From contig NC_065888.1 in the NCBI RefSeq assembly GCF_905147045.1, forward strand, positions 3,291,001 through 3,355,000: a stretch of 64,000 bases of DNA, written 5' to 3'. The notes under the pieces were generated by a model. That model was not told the origin of the DNA, ran no database searches, and worked only from the letters and a program-made list of their open reading frames with translations. The first letter of the stretch is position 1. Every line of letters begins with the position of its first letter. Source of the stretch: Nymphalis io. Lineage: Eukaryota > Arthropoda > Insecta > Lepidoptera > Nymphalidae. Shown here piece by piece: positions 36,601-51,600 of this stretch. A program made the position numbers and the translations under genes.

Positions 36601-39600
36601 CCAAGGTCGGAGGTGCATTGGTAAACTTTGGTTTATGGTTAACATTTCTTACAATGCCAATATCTATGGACGTTGGTGACGACTTACCAACAGGTCTATC
36701 TGCTCGCCCGCCTACCTATACTTTAAAAAAACTATTTCTAGCAGTAATTTATAAAGTAAAGATATTTGCAGAAACAGTGACAGTGCGTCGACCGTCTCCA
36801 TCTCCTCCCCCATCGACCACAGCTCAGTACACCATCAACAAAAATGACTCACTCGCCGAACGAGTGCGAAAGGTATCAAAATTAATTTTTATTTACACAA
36901 TCAATGGTACACAATCATGTTATTAGTAAAAACCCTAAAAATTTGGTCCAATTAATTATATGTATAACTAAAGATAGGTACTATGTAATTGGTTCTTAAT
37001 TGATACTCACCAAGACGGTTCACGTGCAATTAATTTCACGGTGAGCATTCGTATTAGACGGAAGAACATTTCTGCTTCGAACGTTCCATTACACGAAGAT
37101 GTAACACGGTTCGTACGCTGTCGAATATTCGTACACACATACGAATGTTTGACGACGAATTGAATAGATGAAAATGAATTGATTCAATTATTCTCGCAAA
37201 ATCAGGCGAAAAGACTGCTGACACATTACAAGTGCTGTTTTACCTACTAGTTACGTTGTAACATTACCTACGCGAGACTTCATTTGTTACACATTAGACA
37301 GCCAGATACGACAGACATCTTATATTCCGGTCGAAATGTACGTAACCATAAAAATGGTAATTATTATTTCAATTGGTACTAAACAGTTATATACCGATCC
37401 ATTTGTTTCATATTTTTTATTTTATTTTGACAATTCAGTTTGAAGTAAACGAATAGTCTTTTTATAAAATAACTGAAAAACATAACAGCGTTCTCGAATT
37501 TCAAAACTGCTGTTTAAAAAAAGGTAAAATAATTCTTGATACATGTAGTTATCTAAGTACAAGAAATAAGAATAGCTTACAGAATCTAAATATAATTTAT
37601 AATGGCTTCTTAGAATTCAATACACAAACTGTTCTGAAGTGAACCTAAGTGGGTCATCTCGATAGAAATGCTTGAACCGCTTTCAACTCAATCTGTTTCG
37701 TTGTGATGCCCAAAATAACTAAAAGGTCATCGTCAAAGTTTGTGCTTGGCAAAGTATGAGACAGTTAAATTTATTAAGGAAGTAGTTCCATTTATTAACT
37801 TTTTATCAATTATACTTAATTATCGTTTATGTATTAGGTGCTTAAAAAGAAAGTTTATATTAAATGCTGAGATAAAAAAAATCTTTTTTTAAGGTTTTTT
37901 AACAATATATATTGTACATATATAGTCGTCTAAATGTAAGCCCTAAGTAAGTTTACTTATCATCACTTATCGAACACCAAAATTTCTTATTACGCCCGGA
38001 GGGTAGTTTGTGCAGGCTTTCATTTCGTTGTGGATATTTTCTTCTATACGAGTAAGAGAAGTCGGTTTATTAGCGTAGACTCGATAATAAATTCACAAGA
38101 GCCAAGCTGTCGACTGACACAACGCCCCTGCTGCTCAGATTTGTTGCGTTACGCAGTAAACTAAGCAAATATAAACTTTCTGAGACACCTTGTACTATTA
38201 TCAAACAAAGCTTCAAACCTTGGTTGTGTATGAATACCCTTAAAACATATTTAATATTATAAAGGCATCCGGCATAAACTCTACTCAGGTATAGCGTACT
38301 GTCAGATATATCTTATTATAGACACTTTACTATTTTATTAATTAATGGGGCCTATTCCTTACTTTATTTCAAAATCAAAATACAAAAATGATATTAGTAA
38401 ACATTTCGTAAACAATGTAAATAACAGTATTTTATTTTGTTTTTATTAATATTTTTTTTTGTTTCAAAAACATACTTTAGATGCAACTAATGAAAGCTCA
38501 GAGTAGTTTTGATAAAGAATCGAGCGTTGAGAAAGAAAGGGAAAAACGAAGTACGTCGCGAAGTAAAGAAGAAGAAAAGACGAGTCGACATAAAGAGGAA
38601 CGAATTGTCAAAGACGACGTCAATTTCTTAATGCAGGTAACTTGTATCTCATTCCGACTAATTAACGCGATATTACTGTTACTACATTCATTTTATGTAC
38701 TTAATGCTATTCTTGTTGTTGCAGGTAAAAAGTAGTCGTAACAGTACAAATTCCAAACCACCGATGCGTGGCGGCCCGTCGCGTGAGAAGGAAGACGCAT
38801 CCGATGATGAAGCAAGCACAGGCGGCACCGCCACCACTGACACGGACACGACCCTCATTGATCCAAACATTAAGGATTATCAAGTAAACATTGTAGTTTT
38901 AAATATTTACTAAAAATAATATTAATTAGTTATATTGAAGATTACAATTATTCAAAATAAATGATTACTTTCAGGACCAAATTGAAAGTCTCAATAAAGA
39001 AGTCGACCTTCTAAGAAAACGCTGCGAGCGAGTCGAAAAAGAAAAAAGTGATATTTTACTACGAAGGTTGGCAAATATTGACACAACAAATAAATATTCT
39101 ACTGGTCGTTCTTCAGAAGTCCTCAAACTACAACAGAAAGTTAATGAACTTACAACTCAGAATGAGGATTTGAAAGACGAAAAAAAACATCTCTCTTTAA
39201 GAATTAAAGAGATGGAAGCAGATATCGAAGTAAGTAGTATACTTATTTTTTATATAATATTTCTCTGTTTCTGTAACTATCGTCAGTATACATATTTTTT
39301 TCAGTCCCGGCCCTCTGTAGAAGCTCAAACTCGCCAATTAGAACAATTAAGAGCGAAATTATTAGCAGCAGAAACTCTCTGCGAAGAATTAATGGACGAA
39401 AATGAAGATATGAAAAAAGAATTAAGAGACCTTGAGGAAGAAATAGAAGAAATGCAAGATAACTTTAGGTATAATTGTACAACTTATATATGTAGATTTG
39501 ATAAATGAAGGTTATAATTTACAAAATAATACAATGATTTATTTTAGAGAAGACCAAGCAGACGAATACTCCTCTTTAAGAAGGGAATTGGAGCAAACGA

Positions 39601-42600
39601 TAAAGAACTGTAGAGTTTTATCGTTTAAATTAAAAAAGACTGAACGCAGGGCTGAGCAGTTGGAACAGGAGAAAGCTGATCAGGAAAAAAAGTTATTAGA
39701 AGTTAGTGTTATATTGAAGTCGAAATGTTTTATCTCACTTTCACATACCACAATAGCAATAATAATCTAATAATATTTTTGTGTAATATAACCCAGAGAT
39801 AGGGACATAGAGAGGGCCTACTAACAACAACAAATATAATATTATCTTTGCTTTTTTGTCTTGCGCTAATTAAATTCCCTTTTTTTACATTAATTACTTT
39901 TTATAAATTTAAGCCTATTATAAAATAATAATATTTTTTCAATTTTAATATATGGTGTTAAATATTGCAGATAGTAGGAGGAGCAGAGGGTCTTCAGCGC
40001 GAGAATCGTATTAAGGAACTGGAAAAAGAGGTTGCGCGCTCCAATGAAGTGGCTTTACGTCTGCAGCGAGATTTAGCCGATGCTAACGCAAAGTTAGCTG
40101 CCGCTTCCGGCGCGCCACCGGCTAACGTTAAGAAACAAACACCACTTACAGATGGTGTAAGAATCAAATTCATATTAGTAATTTAACGTATTTGTCTATA
40201 CATTTACTATATTTGTAAATTTAAAAGTGACATGTCTTTAAAGTTTATTTGTAATAAGATTTATTTTCGGAGTAAACGCGCTATTAACTCATGTGTTTAC
40301 ATCCTTTGTGTTCTTTAAATAACAATCGATCCATCAATTGGGCGCGTGTGTTTATTTTAGGAACTACTTCTTGTAAAATGGTAAACAAAGTTAGCAATGA
40401 TGGCAATTATTTTAACAAAGTATTGTATGTATTAATAGATTATTGTATGCAAATTTTTACAATTTTACGATAGAAAGTTTCTCGTTCATCACTAACGCGA
40501 GGTGGTAGCCAAGAGGATCCTGCACAATTACTGCGCGATTTACAAGATTCACTGGAACGCGAGGCCGACTTAAGAGAACAACTACGCAATGCTGAGGAAG
40601 AGGTACTGTTTATTAATTATTTAAAAATTTACCGCCAACGCTTACGAACCTCATGTCTAACGCCTTTAAAGATATGATTTCTAATTTTAAGTGTGTATTA
40701 AACCATTGCTATATTTTTTTCATTTAATAAGACTCGATTATTATTTCAAAGCAAACATTATTAAAAAAAAACTTTTTCATTTATAATATATAGAATATTA
40801 TCGCCAAAATCACTGAGCTAATAGAGTAAGAACTTTTAGCTTCTAAGGTTATATAAAAATTATTTTACTCATAAATTGGATTGGTTAATTTTTTGGTAAA
40901 GTTTACGTTTAATAAATATAGACCTAACTTAAAATTTAGTTTTTATCGTAATTAGAGAAAGCTACTGGACTACTTTGTTAATGGTGCTAGAAATGAATTT
41001 CATTTAATAGAACCCTGCCAACTGGCCCTTTTCCAAATTCTATCTGACTCAACAAGTTCGGCATAAATATTCCATCCCTAAATAATTCTATCTACTTATT
41101 ATTATATTTGAGACGCAATAATTTAATTTTTAATGCCTAAAATAATATGCAAGCTTAAATGTTATCTTCAAACAGGCTAGTCGATATCGACGACGCTTCG
41201 GAGGCAAACAAATACCTCCACCATCGAAACTTCCATCGCCATCAACACCTCAACTTACTTCTAACCTTGCTGCCAATGATAGTAGAAATAAATCTATACA
41301 ACGAATCCTAGATATGCAATACACCCTAGAAAATAAATTATCTTCATTAGATAGCGAATTATCCATAGGCATTAATCAAATAACTCAGTCACCTCAAGAT
41401 GTTGCTACTTCCTATTCGGAAGGCTGTCAAACGGACCCTATAATGTATCATGATGTAGCTAATGATACTAAGAAAATTACCCTAGACTCATGTTTACAAA
41501 TACATATTTTGACTTCAGACATGTATAGTCAAACGAATAAAACATTTTTAAAACACAAAAATATTCAAACTGATTGTTTCAATATAGATTGTCAATCTCA
41601 AACGGATAAGACTAAAATTAAAAATGCTTATACGCAAACAATTGGAACACTATTTAACGATAAATGCTTTCAAATAACTAACAGAAAATTGGAACAAACA
41701 CAAAATGAAAGTATAACATATGATGATAAAAATACATTAACCGATATATTCGGTCTAATTGATTGTAATAAACAAGATGTTGGTGATAAGTTAAATAAAA
41801 ATTATAAAGATATCAGAGAAAAATCCGAGAGTCCTCCGCTTTCTTCCGATAAAAATGCAACATCTTCCAAAAGTAATATACAATTTCCTTTTGCTTTGTT
41901 CAATCCGTTGGCAGCAAGGGTACCTATTGTAGGTAATATCTGAATTTTAATCAAAATTATGTATGTATAAATAACAAAAATCATTTTAGTATAGAATTTG
42001 AATTATCACCATTAGTTAATAAACAACTAACGAATATTTTCAGGCAAATAACTTGCGTAAAACTGCATCAAGAGTCGAGGACGACAATGAGTCCTTACTT
42101 CTACAGCTGAAGAAAATGGCTACCAAAGCCAGAAGTACGTCCAATTCTAATTGCAAATTCTCAGTTTGTGTACTCCCAAATCCCAATGAACCCTCTTTAT
42201 ATCACCCTGCCTAACATAAAATCATCTCCATTATTTTGTTCCGTAACTTGCCTAAAGGTACCTGCCCATTACCTTTTCTTTTGGACCTGCAACCCTTCAA
42301 CGTTGTTGCTAACACGCTTTGCCTTTAGGGACTTTCTTTAAGTCTACGTAGAAAATACAGTCGAATCCGCGTATCTTACGGAGGTAGCCATTTTCTCCAG
42401 CTCAGCTTGAGACCTGACTATCAATAAAATTGAGTTTTGTGTGAACTTACAACTATTAGTATGTATTAATCTAAAATTTCTAATGTATATGCATATTTAA
42501 CAATAACATCGCCATCGCACTTTACTAAAATATAATATTTATTTTGTTACTAATGCGTCCTCGCAACTTTTTATTTAATAATTGTTATATTTTACAGCAA

Positions 42601-45600
42601 CAGGCCGCAAGCTTTCACCATCACCACCTGCGAATAGACTTGCTATTGAAGCCCCTAATGAAAAAGACGAAGGTATATCAGATGAAGAGGATCCAGCAGA
42701 ACTAAGAATATTACTAGAACTTAACGAACAGGTATTATCAGCTATCAGTTAAAAGTCTAAATTACCGCTTTGTATTAAAGCGCTTATGAAAATGAAATTG
42801 AATAAGATATAAATCGGTATAGTTCGTGTAATATTTTGTCACCAGGAAGCTGCTGTTTTACGTAAAAAGGTGGAAGACTTGGAACAGGACAGAGAATCTT
42901 TAAAAAAGCAAATAAAAGAACTCACCGACAAAATTTCTAAAACTAAACCAAATACCATTTCTTCTGTAACCTTACGAAGGACTACGCCAAAAAGCAATTT
43001 AGCCGAAGAAAAGGTTAAGGTAAATGATATTTAGATTATTTTTATATGCATACATTTTTAGCTTTGTGATTAATATAGGGAGTGACTTGTAAATCGGCCA
43101 CTAAGCTGATAATAATCAGTGCAATACTAATTGTATATATCGGTTGTTATTATAATTCGATAGAATTTCGATTGAAAGCACGTAAAGCCGTTGGTCCTGC
43201 GCCTGAACTTTTTCCAGTCGTGTCGGATTGCCGTCTTATCAGATCATGAGAGGGAGGAAAAGTGAGGGAGAGTGCACCTGTGTTTGCGCACACACTTGTG
43301 CACTATAATATCTCATGCACAGTTGGCCAATCACTCTTGAGATTTGCCGCCGTGGCCGAAATTGGTCTGGAGGACATTATTATTATGGTGACGGCTCTAA
43401 GATAGCGTATAACGTTAACTAATATATGATGTCATTAAAATAATATCCGAAAAACCCATTTAAAAACTATAAAACATTAAAAAATGTATTGAAATTATCA
43501 TGGAATCATTCAAGATCATTTATTTATAATAATTATTATTACTTTTTTAGGTTTTCGAAGTTAGCAATTACTTTTAGACCCAGATGTACAAAAAAAACTA
43601 TCTATTTTGAGGAATTATTACATAAAATAGTTTATTTACAGGTGCTCGAAGACGAAATAGCTGAATTGAGAAAAAAACTCATCGGAAAGGAAAGAGATTG
43701 TGAAAGATTGCATGCAGAACTTAGCCTCACCCAAAAGAAACCTAAAGCATCACTGATAAAGAGCAAGTAAGTCAGCTTTCAAATGAAAAAGTGGACAACG
43801 ACATACTCCATTATAACTTATTCTATTAATTACTTATATAATTTTAGGTCTTTAGATGGACCCAATGATCAACAAAATGTAGATTTAAAACGACAACTTC
43901 AAGTTATAGAGCAAGAAGCAAATGTTTTAAGAACTAAAACACAAACTCTAGAAGCTGACAATGAGAAATTACAGGCTGAAAATAAAAAACTACAAGTGAT
44001 TGAGTTTTAAACTATTTTTTATGTTATGATACTATTTTCGTTTCGAATTATGAAAAGTTAATATATATTCAATTTTATGTGCAATTTCTATGTTATATTA
44101 TAAATATAACATTAAAATTACATTAAGTAAATAAAAAAAAACTTAATTTGTAACTAAGATGCTCCTAATAATTTTATTTTAATAAAATAATTATCAACAT
44201 AAATAAAAAATCATGAAATGCGTATGCGTATTTTCTATATTTTATTAATAGATTGTGTAAACATTACTTAAATAAAATTTCAGTTGCTAAAAAATACAAA
44301 AACACTGAAAACAGATAAATCCCTTGAACAAAATACAACTAAAGTAACTCAATTGGAAAATGAACTTAAGGAGGCCTTGGCAAAAATAAAAGAATTTGAA
44401 AGTAATAAAGAAGAAAAAACGGAAAAGAAAGTTAGATTTGGCGAATCTAAAAAAGAAACAGATGCTCTGAAAGTCAAACAAGACGAACTTGATAAATTAA
44501 AACTCAACTTTAGCAAGGTTGGTAATTGTCATACTGACAGGGGAAATAATTTCCTTTTACTGTGTTACTAACGAGAAAACTAGAAATCGCCAACAAATAA
44601 AATTAGAATAAACAAATTTTAAGTAGCAATTTAAAAATCTCTTTAATTTCCTAACAAAAAAATAACTAATTAATATTTATAAGTAAAGTATATTAATAAA
44701 ATTAATTTCGTCTATAACCGCTTAAATCAATCGTAAAATCTTCGCATTAATAATCATTATTTTTAATATTTAGGTTGAAAAAGAAAAAGCTAAATTACAA
44801 GCTACATTAAAGGAATTAAGAGAAGACGCTATAAAATCATTCAAACCACGAACGCCGAAAAAGATAACAGACATCACAACAAAATTACAAATGAAAAGAA
44901 TGGTAGAAGATCTCGAAAACGAAATTGGTAAATATTAATGCATTAAATAAGTTTACAGTTTATTTTATACCAGATGTCACAAAAGAAAGTTATGTGGAGA
45001 TATTAGACAATTTTTTGGTGACTGAATAGCAAAACTTTACTGGCTGTTACCAAAGAACATGGTTCCCGCAGGATTGGCCTCCATGACAACCCTATGGACT
45101 TTTTCCTTCTGTGAGGTTATCTCAAATCTAAAGTTTACGCTAGTAGACTAAATTCTCTGGCGCATGAAAAGAAAATATCCGTAACGAAATGGCAGCCTTC
45201 ACGGAATCTAATTACCGAGCCATCATAAGAAATTTTAGCATTCGAATACATAAGTGCCTGGCCGCGAAGGGTTAACATTTGGTCTATATTATTTTTAAGA
45301 CATAAATTCTCAAATTGTGTATTTTAATAAATAATATATATATTTTCGATAGATGAAATTAGTCCACGGAATATGAGCTTTCTTTTGGGACACCTTGTAC
45401 TTGTTATATTTTATTTTATCATATATATTCTAGGAGAAATGTACGTCATTATGAAGAATGCCGGATTGTCATCTAAAGAGGTAGCTGTTAAAAGCCAAAT
45501 AGAAAAAGATGTAGAAAATATGAAGTCGAAACTTAGTAAGACTGAAACTCAGTTTACAAACGAAAAAAATCAATTGCAAACTGAAATTTTAAAGCTTAAA

Positions 45601-48600
45601 GAGTTAAACACTAAACTAGAAACTGAAAATAAATCCACTGCAAGCAAGTTTAAAGCTCTAGAAATAGATAACAATAACGCCGTTGCCGAATGTAAAGCAC
45701 TCAAGGAAGAGAAAAAAAATTTAGAAGCCCAAATCAGTAAACTCAATTCTGATATAAGTGAGTAAATAAACTGAATTTTATAAATCTAGTTTTAAATTTA
45801 CATAATAGATATTTTTATTGCATGATACTCTTAAACATTCCAGAAAAAAATAGTTCACAACAAACGGCTATGTCAGACTGTATGAAGAAAATCGAAGATC
45901 TCAAAAAGGAAATGGATACAAAAGATAAAGAAATTGATAAATTGAAAAAACAAGTAGAAATAATTAACAAATTAGAACAAGATAAAAGTAAACTACTGAA
46001 AGAAGTATGTTTCTATGGCTAAATATTATAATATGCATATTTAATTTTATAGTTGAAATATTATTTTTTATTTACAGGTTGGAGATAAAACTAAAAAGTT
46101 AAATGAACTAGAGAAAAAATTAAAAGAAGCAGAAGATAAATGCAAGAGAACAGAAAAATTGTTAGCTACACGTAAAGATCGCGTCACAAAATTAGAAAAA
46201 GAGGTAATTAATTGGTTTAAATTTTGTTTTTGGGTAAAAATGTTACGTTTAATATTAATTCCGGTCCAAATACAAGCAACTTGTCATTTTCATATTGTTC
46301 ACTTGATTATTTTTACACTAGCTATCTGAAGAAAAAGAACAAACTGAAGCACTAACGAATTCAAAAAGGCGTATTTCCATTGATCTTACAACAGAAAAAG
46401 ATGAAATTCAAACTAAACTTTTTAAGACGGAAAGCAAACTAATTAATTTAGAAACAGACATGAAAGATATGAAATCAGAATACGAAAACAAATTAACTAG
46501 CTTGGAGTCTACCGTAGCTGCAAAAGATAACCATATAAAGCAACTGGTATTTTTACCGTTTGGAATTCATAGCATGAAAATATTCCCATATCCAATACGG
46601 TGCATAATAGGAAATTTTAATATTCTGACAATTATAATAATTGAATTCTACAACTACCAATACCTATGCATGACCCCTTATATTTTAGAATACAATACAA
46701 AAATGTGACTTTAATAGTGTTATTTGTTTTGGATAGATCATGACATGTGTTACATTAAACAATTGTATTGCAGGAGGATGCGTTACGGGAGACATCTACT
46801 CAAAAGTATGATGAGGCGATTTCGTCTGTTGAAATAGCACAACTTAAAGAAAAATATGAAAGGGTAAACAATGAAATTAAGGAAAAAGAAGAAGATTTGA
46901 CAAATTCAAAGAATAAACTACGTAATACTGAAGAGGAACTTTCGACATTACAAACAGAAGTTAATTTGCTTAAATCTAACCTAAACAAATTTGAAAGTGA
47001 GAAGAATGACTTCGAAAGTAAATTAAAAGCAGAGAAAAAGGAGTCGACGTATTGGGAACATAAAGCGTCTGAACTTGATACGGATTTACAGGTCAGGTTT
47101 CTTTTGTTTACAAATTACATCAATGTATGTTGAGTTTCATCAACAATTAATATATATATATAATTTTCAGGCTGAAAGAAAAAAACTCGAGCGTATGCGT
47201 AATAATCATGACAAAGACATTAAAAATAAAGAAGCTGAATTGTCAACACTTAAAGGCAAATTAAAAATTTTAGAGCAAACTACTGGAGCTGGTGCGAAAA
47301 GAATGTCAGAATTGAAACAAGATTACGAGGAAAAAGTTAAAAGTACGTAAAGATCTTTGCAAAAAAAAATGCAAGTTTCGATTGATTATTATTTACCAAA
47401 ATATATTTTTTTATTAAATACGCTTTCAGAATTAGAACATTTACTAGCTGTTGAAAAAGCAGAATACGAAGAATTAACGGGTAAATACGAATTATTAGAA
47501 GAAGAGCATGTTGTAACAAAAGCTCGGCTTACTGTTGACAAGGAAAAAGCACAAAGGTATTAATTCAATGAAATAATGAATTACATTCCTCGATAAACAA
47601 AAATCTATATTTTTTTTTTATAGAATAGGAAGGTGGACGAGCATATGGGCCACCTGATGGTAAGTGGTCACCAAACGCCCTTAGACATTGGCATTGTAAG
47701 AAATGTCAACCATCGCTTATAGCCAATGCGCCACCAACCTTGGGAACTAAGATTTTATGTCCATTGTGCCTGTAATTACACTGGCTCACTCACCCTTCAA
47801 ACCGGAACACAACAATATCAAGTATTGCTGTTTTGCGGTAGAATATCTGATGAGTGGGTGGTACCTACCCAGACGAGCTTGCACAAAGCCCTACCACCAG
47901 TTAATATATATATATTGGCTACATTTGAAATATTTTAAAATATAATAATTTTCTAATCCTTATCTTTATGTTTTTTACCAGTGAACTTTTATTAGCACAA
48001 AAAGAATTGAATTCAACGATGACTGAAATAAAAACATTACAAGATAACTACGACAGCCAGTTATCCATTTGGAATAAAGAAAAGTCCGAGATGCAGGTAC
48101 GGTACAAAATAAGAGAAACAAATATAATTTTGTAATATGTACTGAATCTTTAAAGCTAAATATTTGTAGAAAGAAATATCATCACTTCAAGATCGTTTGT
48201 GTGGTGGCGGTTGGGAAGTGGAACGTGCGAGGCTCACAGCTCGCCTCGAGCAACATGAAAAGGAACTTCGCACCGCCAAAGACGCCCACGATGTGCTCAC
48301 GCATCATCACGATGTAATCAAGAAAGAAGTAAGTCTAAAAAATATTTTTTATAATAAATATTTAATTATTTTACATAATATATAAACTATATCTTGCTTT
48401 TATGTTCGGAATTGGTGACCCAAAAGAATGTTTATAAATAAATATTTTGTAGTTGGAAGAAGCTCGGAAGAAACTCGAAGATTACGAGAAGATTTCAAAT
48501 GTTCAGAGAACTTTGAAGTCCGATAACGCTGAATTAGAACGTGAATTATCATCGCTTAATACCCGTCTCGAACAAGCTGACAAGGCAAGGAAAAATGAAG

Positions 48601-51600
48601 TTGCAGAAATTAAATCACGATACGAAGCACAAATGAATACGATGAGGGATGAGCTCAAATCATTACATAATCAAGTATCAAGATTTAGACGTGAGCGCGA
48701 TAACTACAAACAAATGTTAGATACAGCCCAAAAATCAGTTAGTGACATGAAAAATGGCGACAAGAGAGCCAAACGTAATTCAATATCGAGCACCGATGAG
48801 GTAAATATTAAACATTAGATTTCATTTGACAAATTAGGCTCTTTTTATGATAATGATCGCCCATTAATTTCCCTTACAGGAAGAATACCGAAATAAGGTT
48901 GCTGTGCTGGAACAACAGCTAACGTGTACAGAGGACGAGTTGTGCGAGGCGCGTTTATTAGCCTCAAAGCTCAACACCGAACTCATAAGCGAGCGCTCCT
49001 CCGCGGAAGTGCGTTTCGCTGAGATGCAATCGCGATTAAATGAAGTTAGTAAAGAACTATATACAAAAACGTAACCGGGCGATGAAAGTTAAAAAAATAT
49101 TTTTGGTAACTTTCATTGCTCGTTCTTAAACAGATAAATGAAGAGAGAAAATATATTAACTAGATTATGTATTAAACAAGTTGCAATATTTTTTTGCATT
49201 AGTATGAAGAAGAAAGACTGTTATCATCTGGTCGAGCGCGCGTGGCAGGACTGGCGACGCGTATGGAGCTGGCGTGGCACAAGGAACGCGACGAGCAGCA
49301 ACGATTACTGCACGAAACATCCACATTGGCAAGGGACCTACGACAGACGCTATTCGAGGTACGAATCCACTCTGAACAATTGATGATAATAATTAGAAAG
49401 GTTAACCATTTAAAATTATTTTATTTTTATTAAAAGCTTGAACGTGAAAGAGACAAAGAGAGATTGGATATGAAGAGAAGAATAGAACAATTAAAGAGAA
49501 CTACGGAGGAAGAGACAGAAGAGGCAAAGAAAAAGGTAAAATATACCATTGATTTTTTATGAATATTGATATTTTTTAAAGCGAAGCTCAAAATGAAAAA
49601 TCCCAAATAAACTCATTCTTATACTATTAATTATTTTAAAAATTATAACTATCTAACATAATTAGCAAAAAAATATTGCGTAAAATATTTGGATGAAAAA
49701 AAATATTACGAGAATCGATTACTACGTGAGGTTATCGTGTATATTACATATAAAAACGAGAAATGGTTATTAAAAAAAATCACAATTTTCTGCTTAGCCT
49801 AAAGGTTGACTGGTAGAGAATGCCTTAAGGCATTAAGTCCGCCTTTTGTCCTACTACACAATGTATGGTGATCAAAAAAGTATTTAAATAAATAAATAAA
49901 AGAAATGGATAAAAAAAAATAAGTTTCATTCGAATTGAACTGTGCAGTGTGGATGAACACACTACTAAATGCTATAATAATAGTTTTATTTGTATGACTG
50001 TTTAGGTCACAGAGTTGCAATGCGACTTACTGGAACTACGCGACGCGCACGCAAAGCTGCGAACGGCCAACGAAAAACTTCGGCGCGACAAGGAGCGACA
50101 CGACCGCGACCGCGATCAAAACAAGTTACTCGTTGCTTCGCTTAAACGTACGCAGCAGGTAATATACATTATATATATATGTATTTATTCTTTTAGTCAA
50201 TAGACGTGTATGCTTATTACAAATCACTTAATCAGCCCACCTTGTACATAGTTCCTCAAAACGTATTATTAAGAAGCAATAAGAGATGAAGAATATATAT
50301 TAGATATATAGTTTTTTTATGAATAACTGATTTGTAAATACGTACTAATCGCTTCTACAGGTTCATTTTTTTATAGAATAGGAAGGCGGACGTGCATATG
50401 GGCCACCTGATGGTAAGTGGTCACCAACGCCCGTAGACATTGACATTGTAAGATATGTTAACCATCGCTTACATTACCAATGCGCCACCAACCTTGGGAA
50501 CTAAGATGTTATGTCCCTTGTGCCTGTAATTAAGCACAAAGCTCTACCACCAGTAATTTCCTTAAAAAAATGCTTAATCACTTGCTGGGCATTGCTCTGG
50601 AAATTTCGTCTTTGCTTAAAAACATTTCCATGTGTTCCGTTTGGCAAAAATCGAATCATACATTTGTTCAAATTAACAGAATAAATCACTGCGCAATCGC
50701 AGTCCAGACTGTCGTGGATTCAAAGCAGTTGACGAACGTGGTGGACACGTTCATTCTTGATAACATATCAATTCGACTAGAATAATCGTTTTACAAAACA
50801 TACTGAATTAATAAATTGTATGACTTTATTTATATACTTATAATTGTATGTTATTAAATGTCCAAAGGTTTAGTCTTAAAGAAGACAACATTTTTTTTAA
50901 ATACATTTCATAAATCTTTTTTATGATTTTATAGGAAGATGACCGAGTTATTACTCAACTACTGGAAACTATCGATGACCTGATGAAACAAAGCCCAGAC
51001 TTATTCCGAAGTGAGCCTGCCGTTAAACCAGAGAAGAGTTTAATGACGCCAACGCCTCCAAGAAGAAACAGAGTGAGTACTATGTTTGACTAACATCTGT
51101 TTATTTCAGATAATAAGCAATATTAAAGTTAGCCCTTTATTGATAATACTTAAGAGTGCACCCTCGTACACATGTATTTAATTGTAGGTATAGAAGTTTA
51201 CTGCTTGTAATTACGATTTATAAATTAAAAAGAGTTTTACTACAACGTAAGAATCTTGTTTGTGTTAATTTTTTGTTTTTACAACAATGTAGCATTTATG
51301 TTTCCATTTATTTGGTATATTAAACATTAAATATTCAAATTTTATCAGCTACCTTCTATTTTTATAAAATTAGCTTAATAAATTAATAAAATAGATCTTG
51401 CAAACAAGCTTTTCTCCGAATTAATTATGAAATACGATATCGTATCTTTCAGTCTTCCAAATCGCGGTCCCGGTCCGGGACGCCGGACAACGGCGAGGCG
51501 CGCGCCGCGCACGAGGCCGCGAGCACGGCCGCGCGCCTGCGCCGCCTCACGGACGAGCTGCGCGCCTCGCGCATCGCGGAGCGGCAACGCCGCCACCAGG

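Noticed and set aside
47726..47945. Open frames shared with 14543-14809
   Set aside because: They are repeated because both lie in family B repeats, not because of a conserved peptide.
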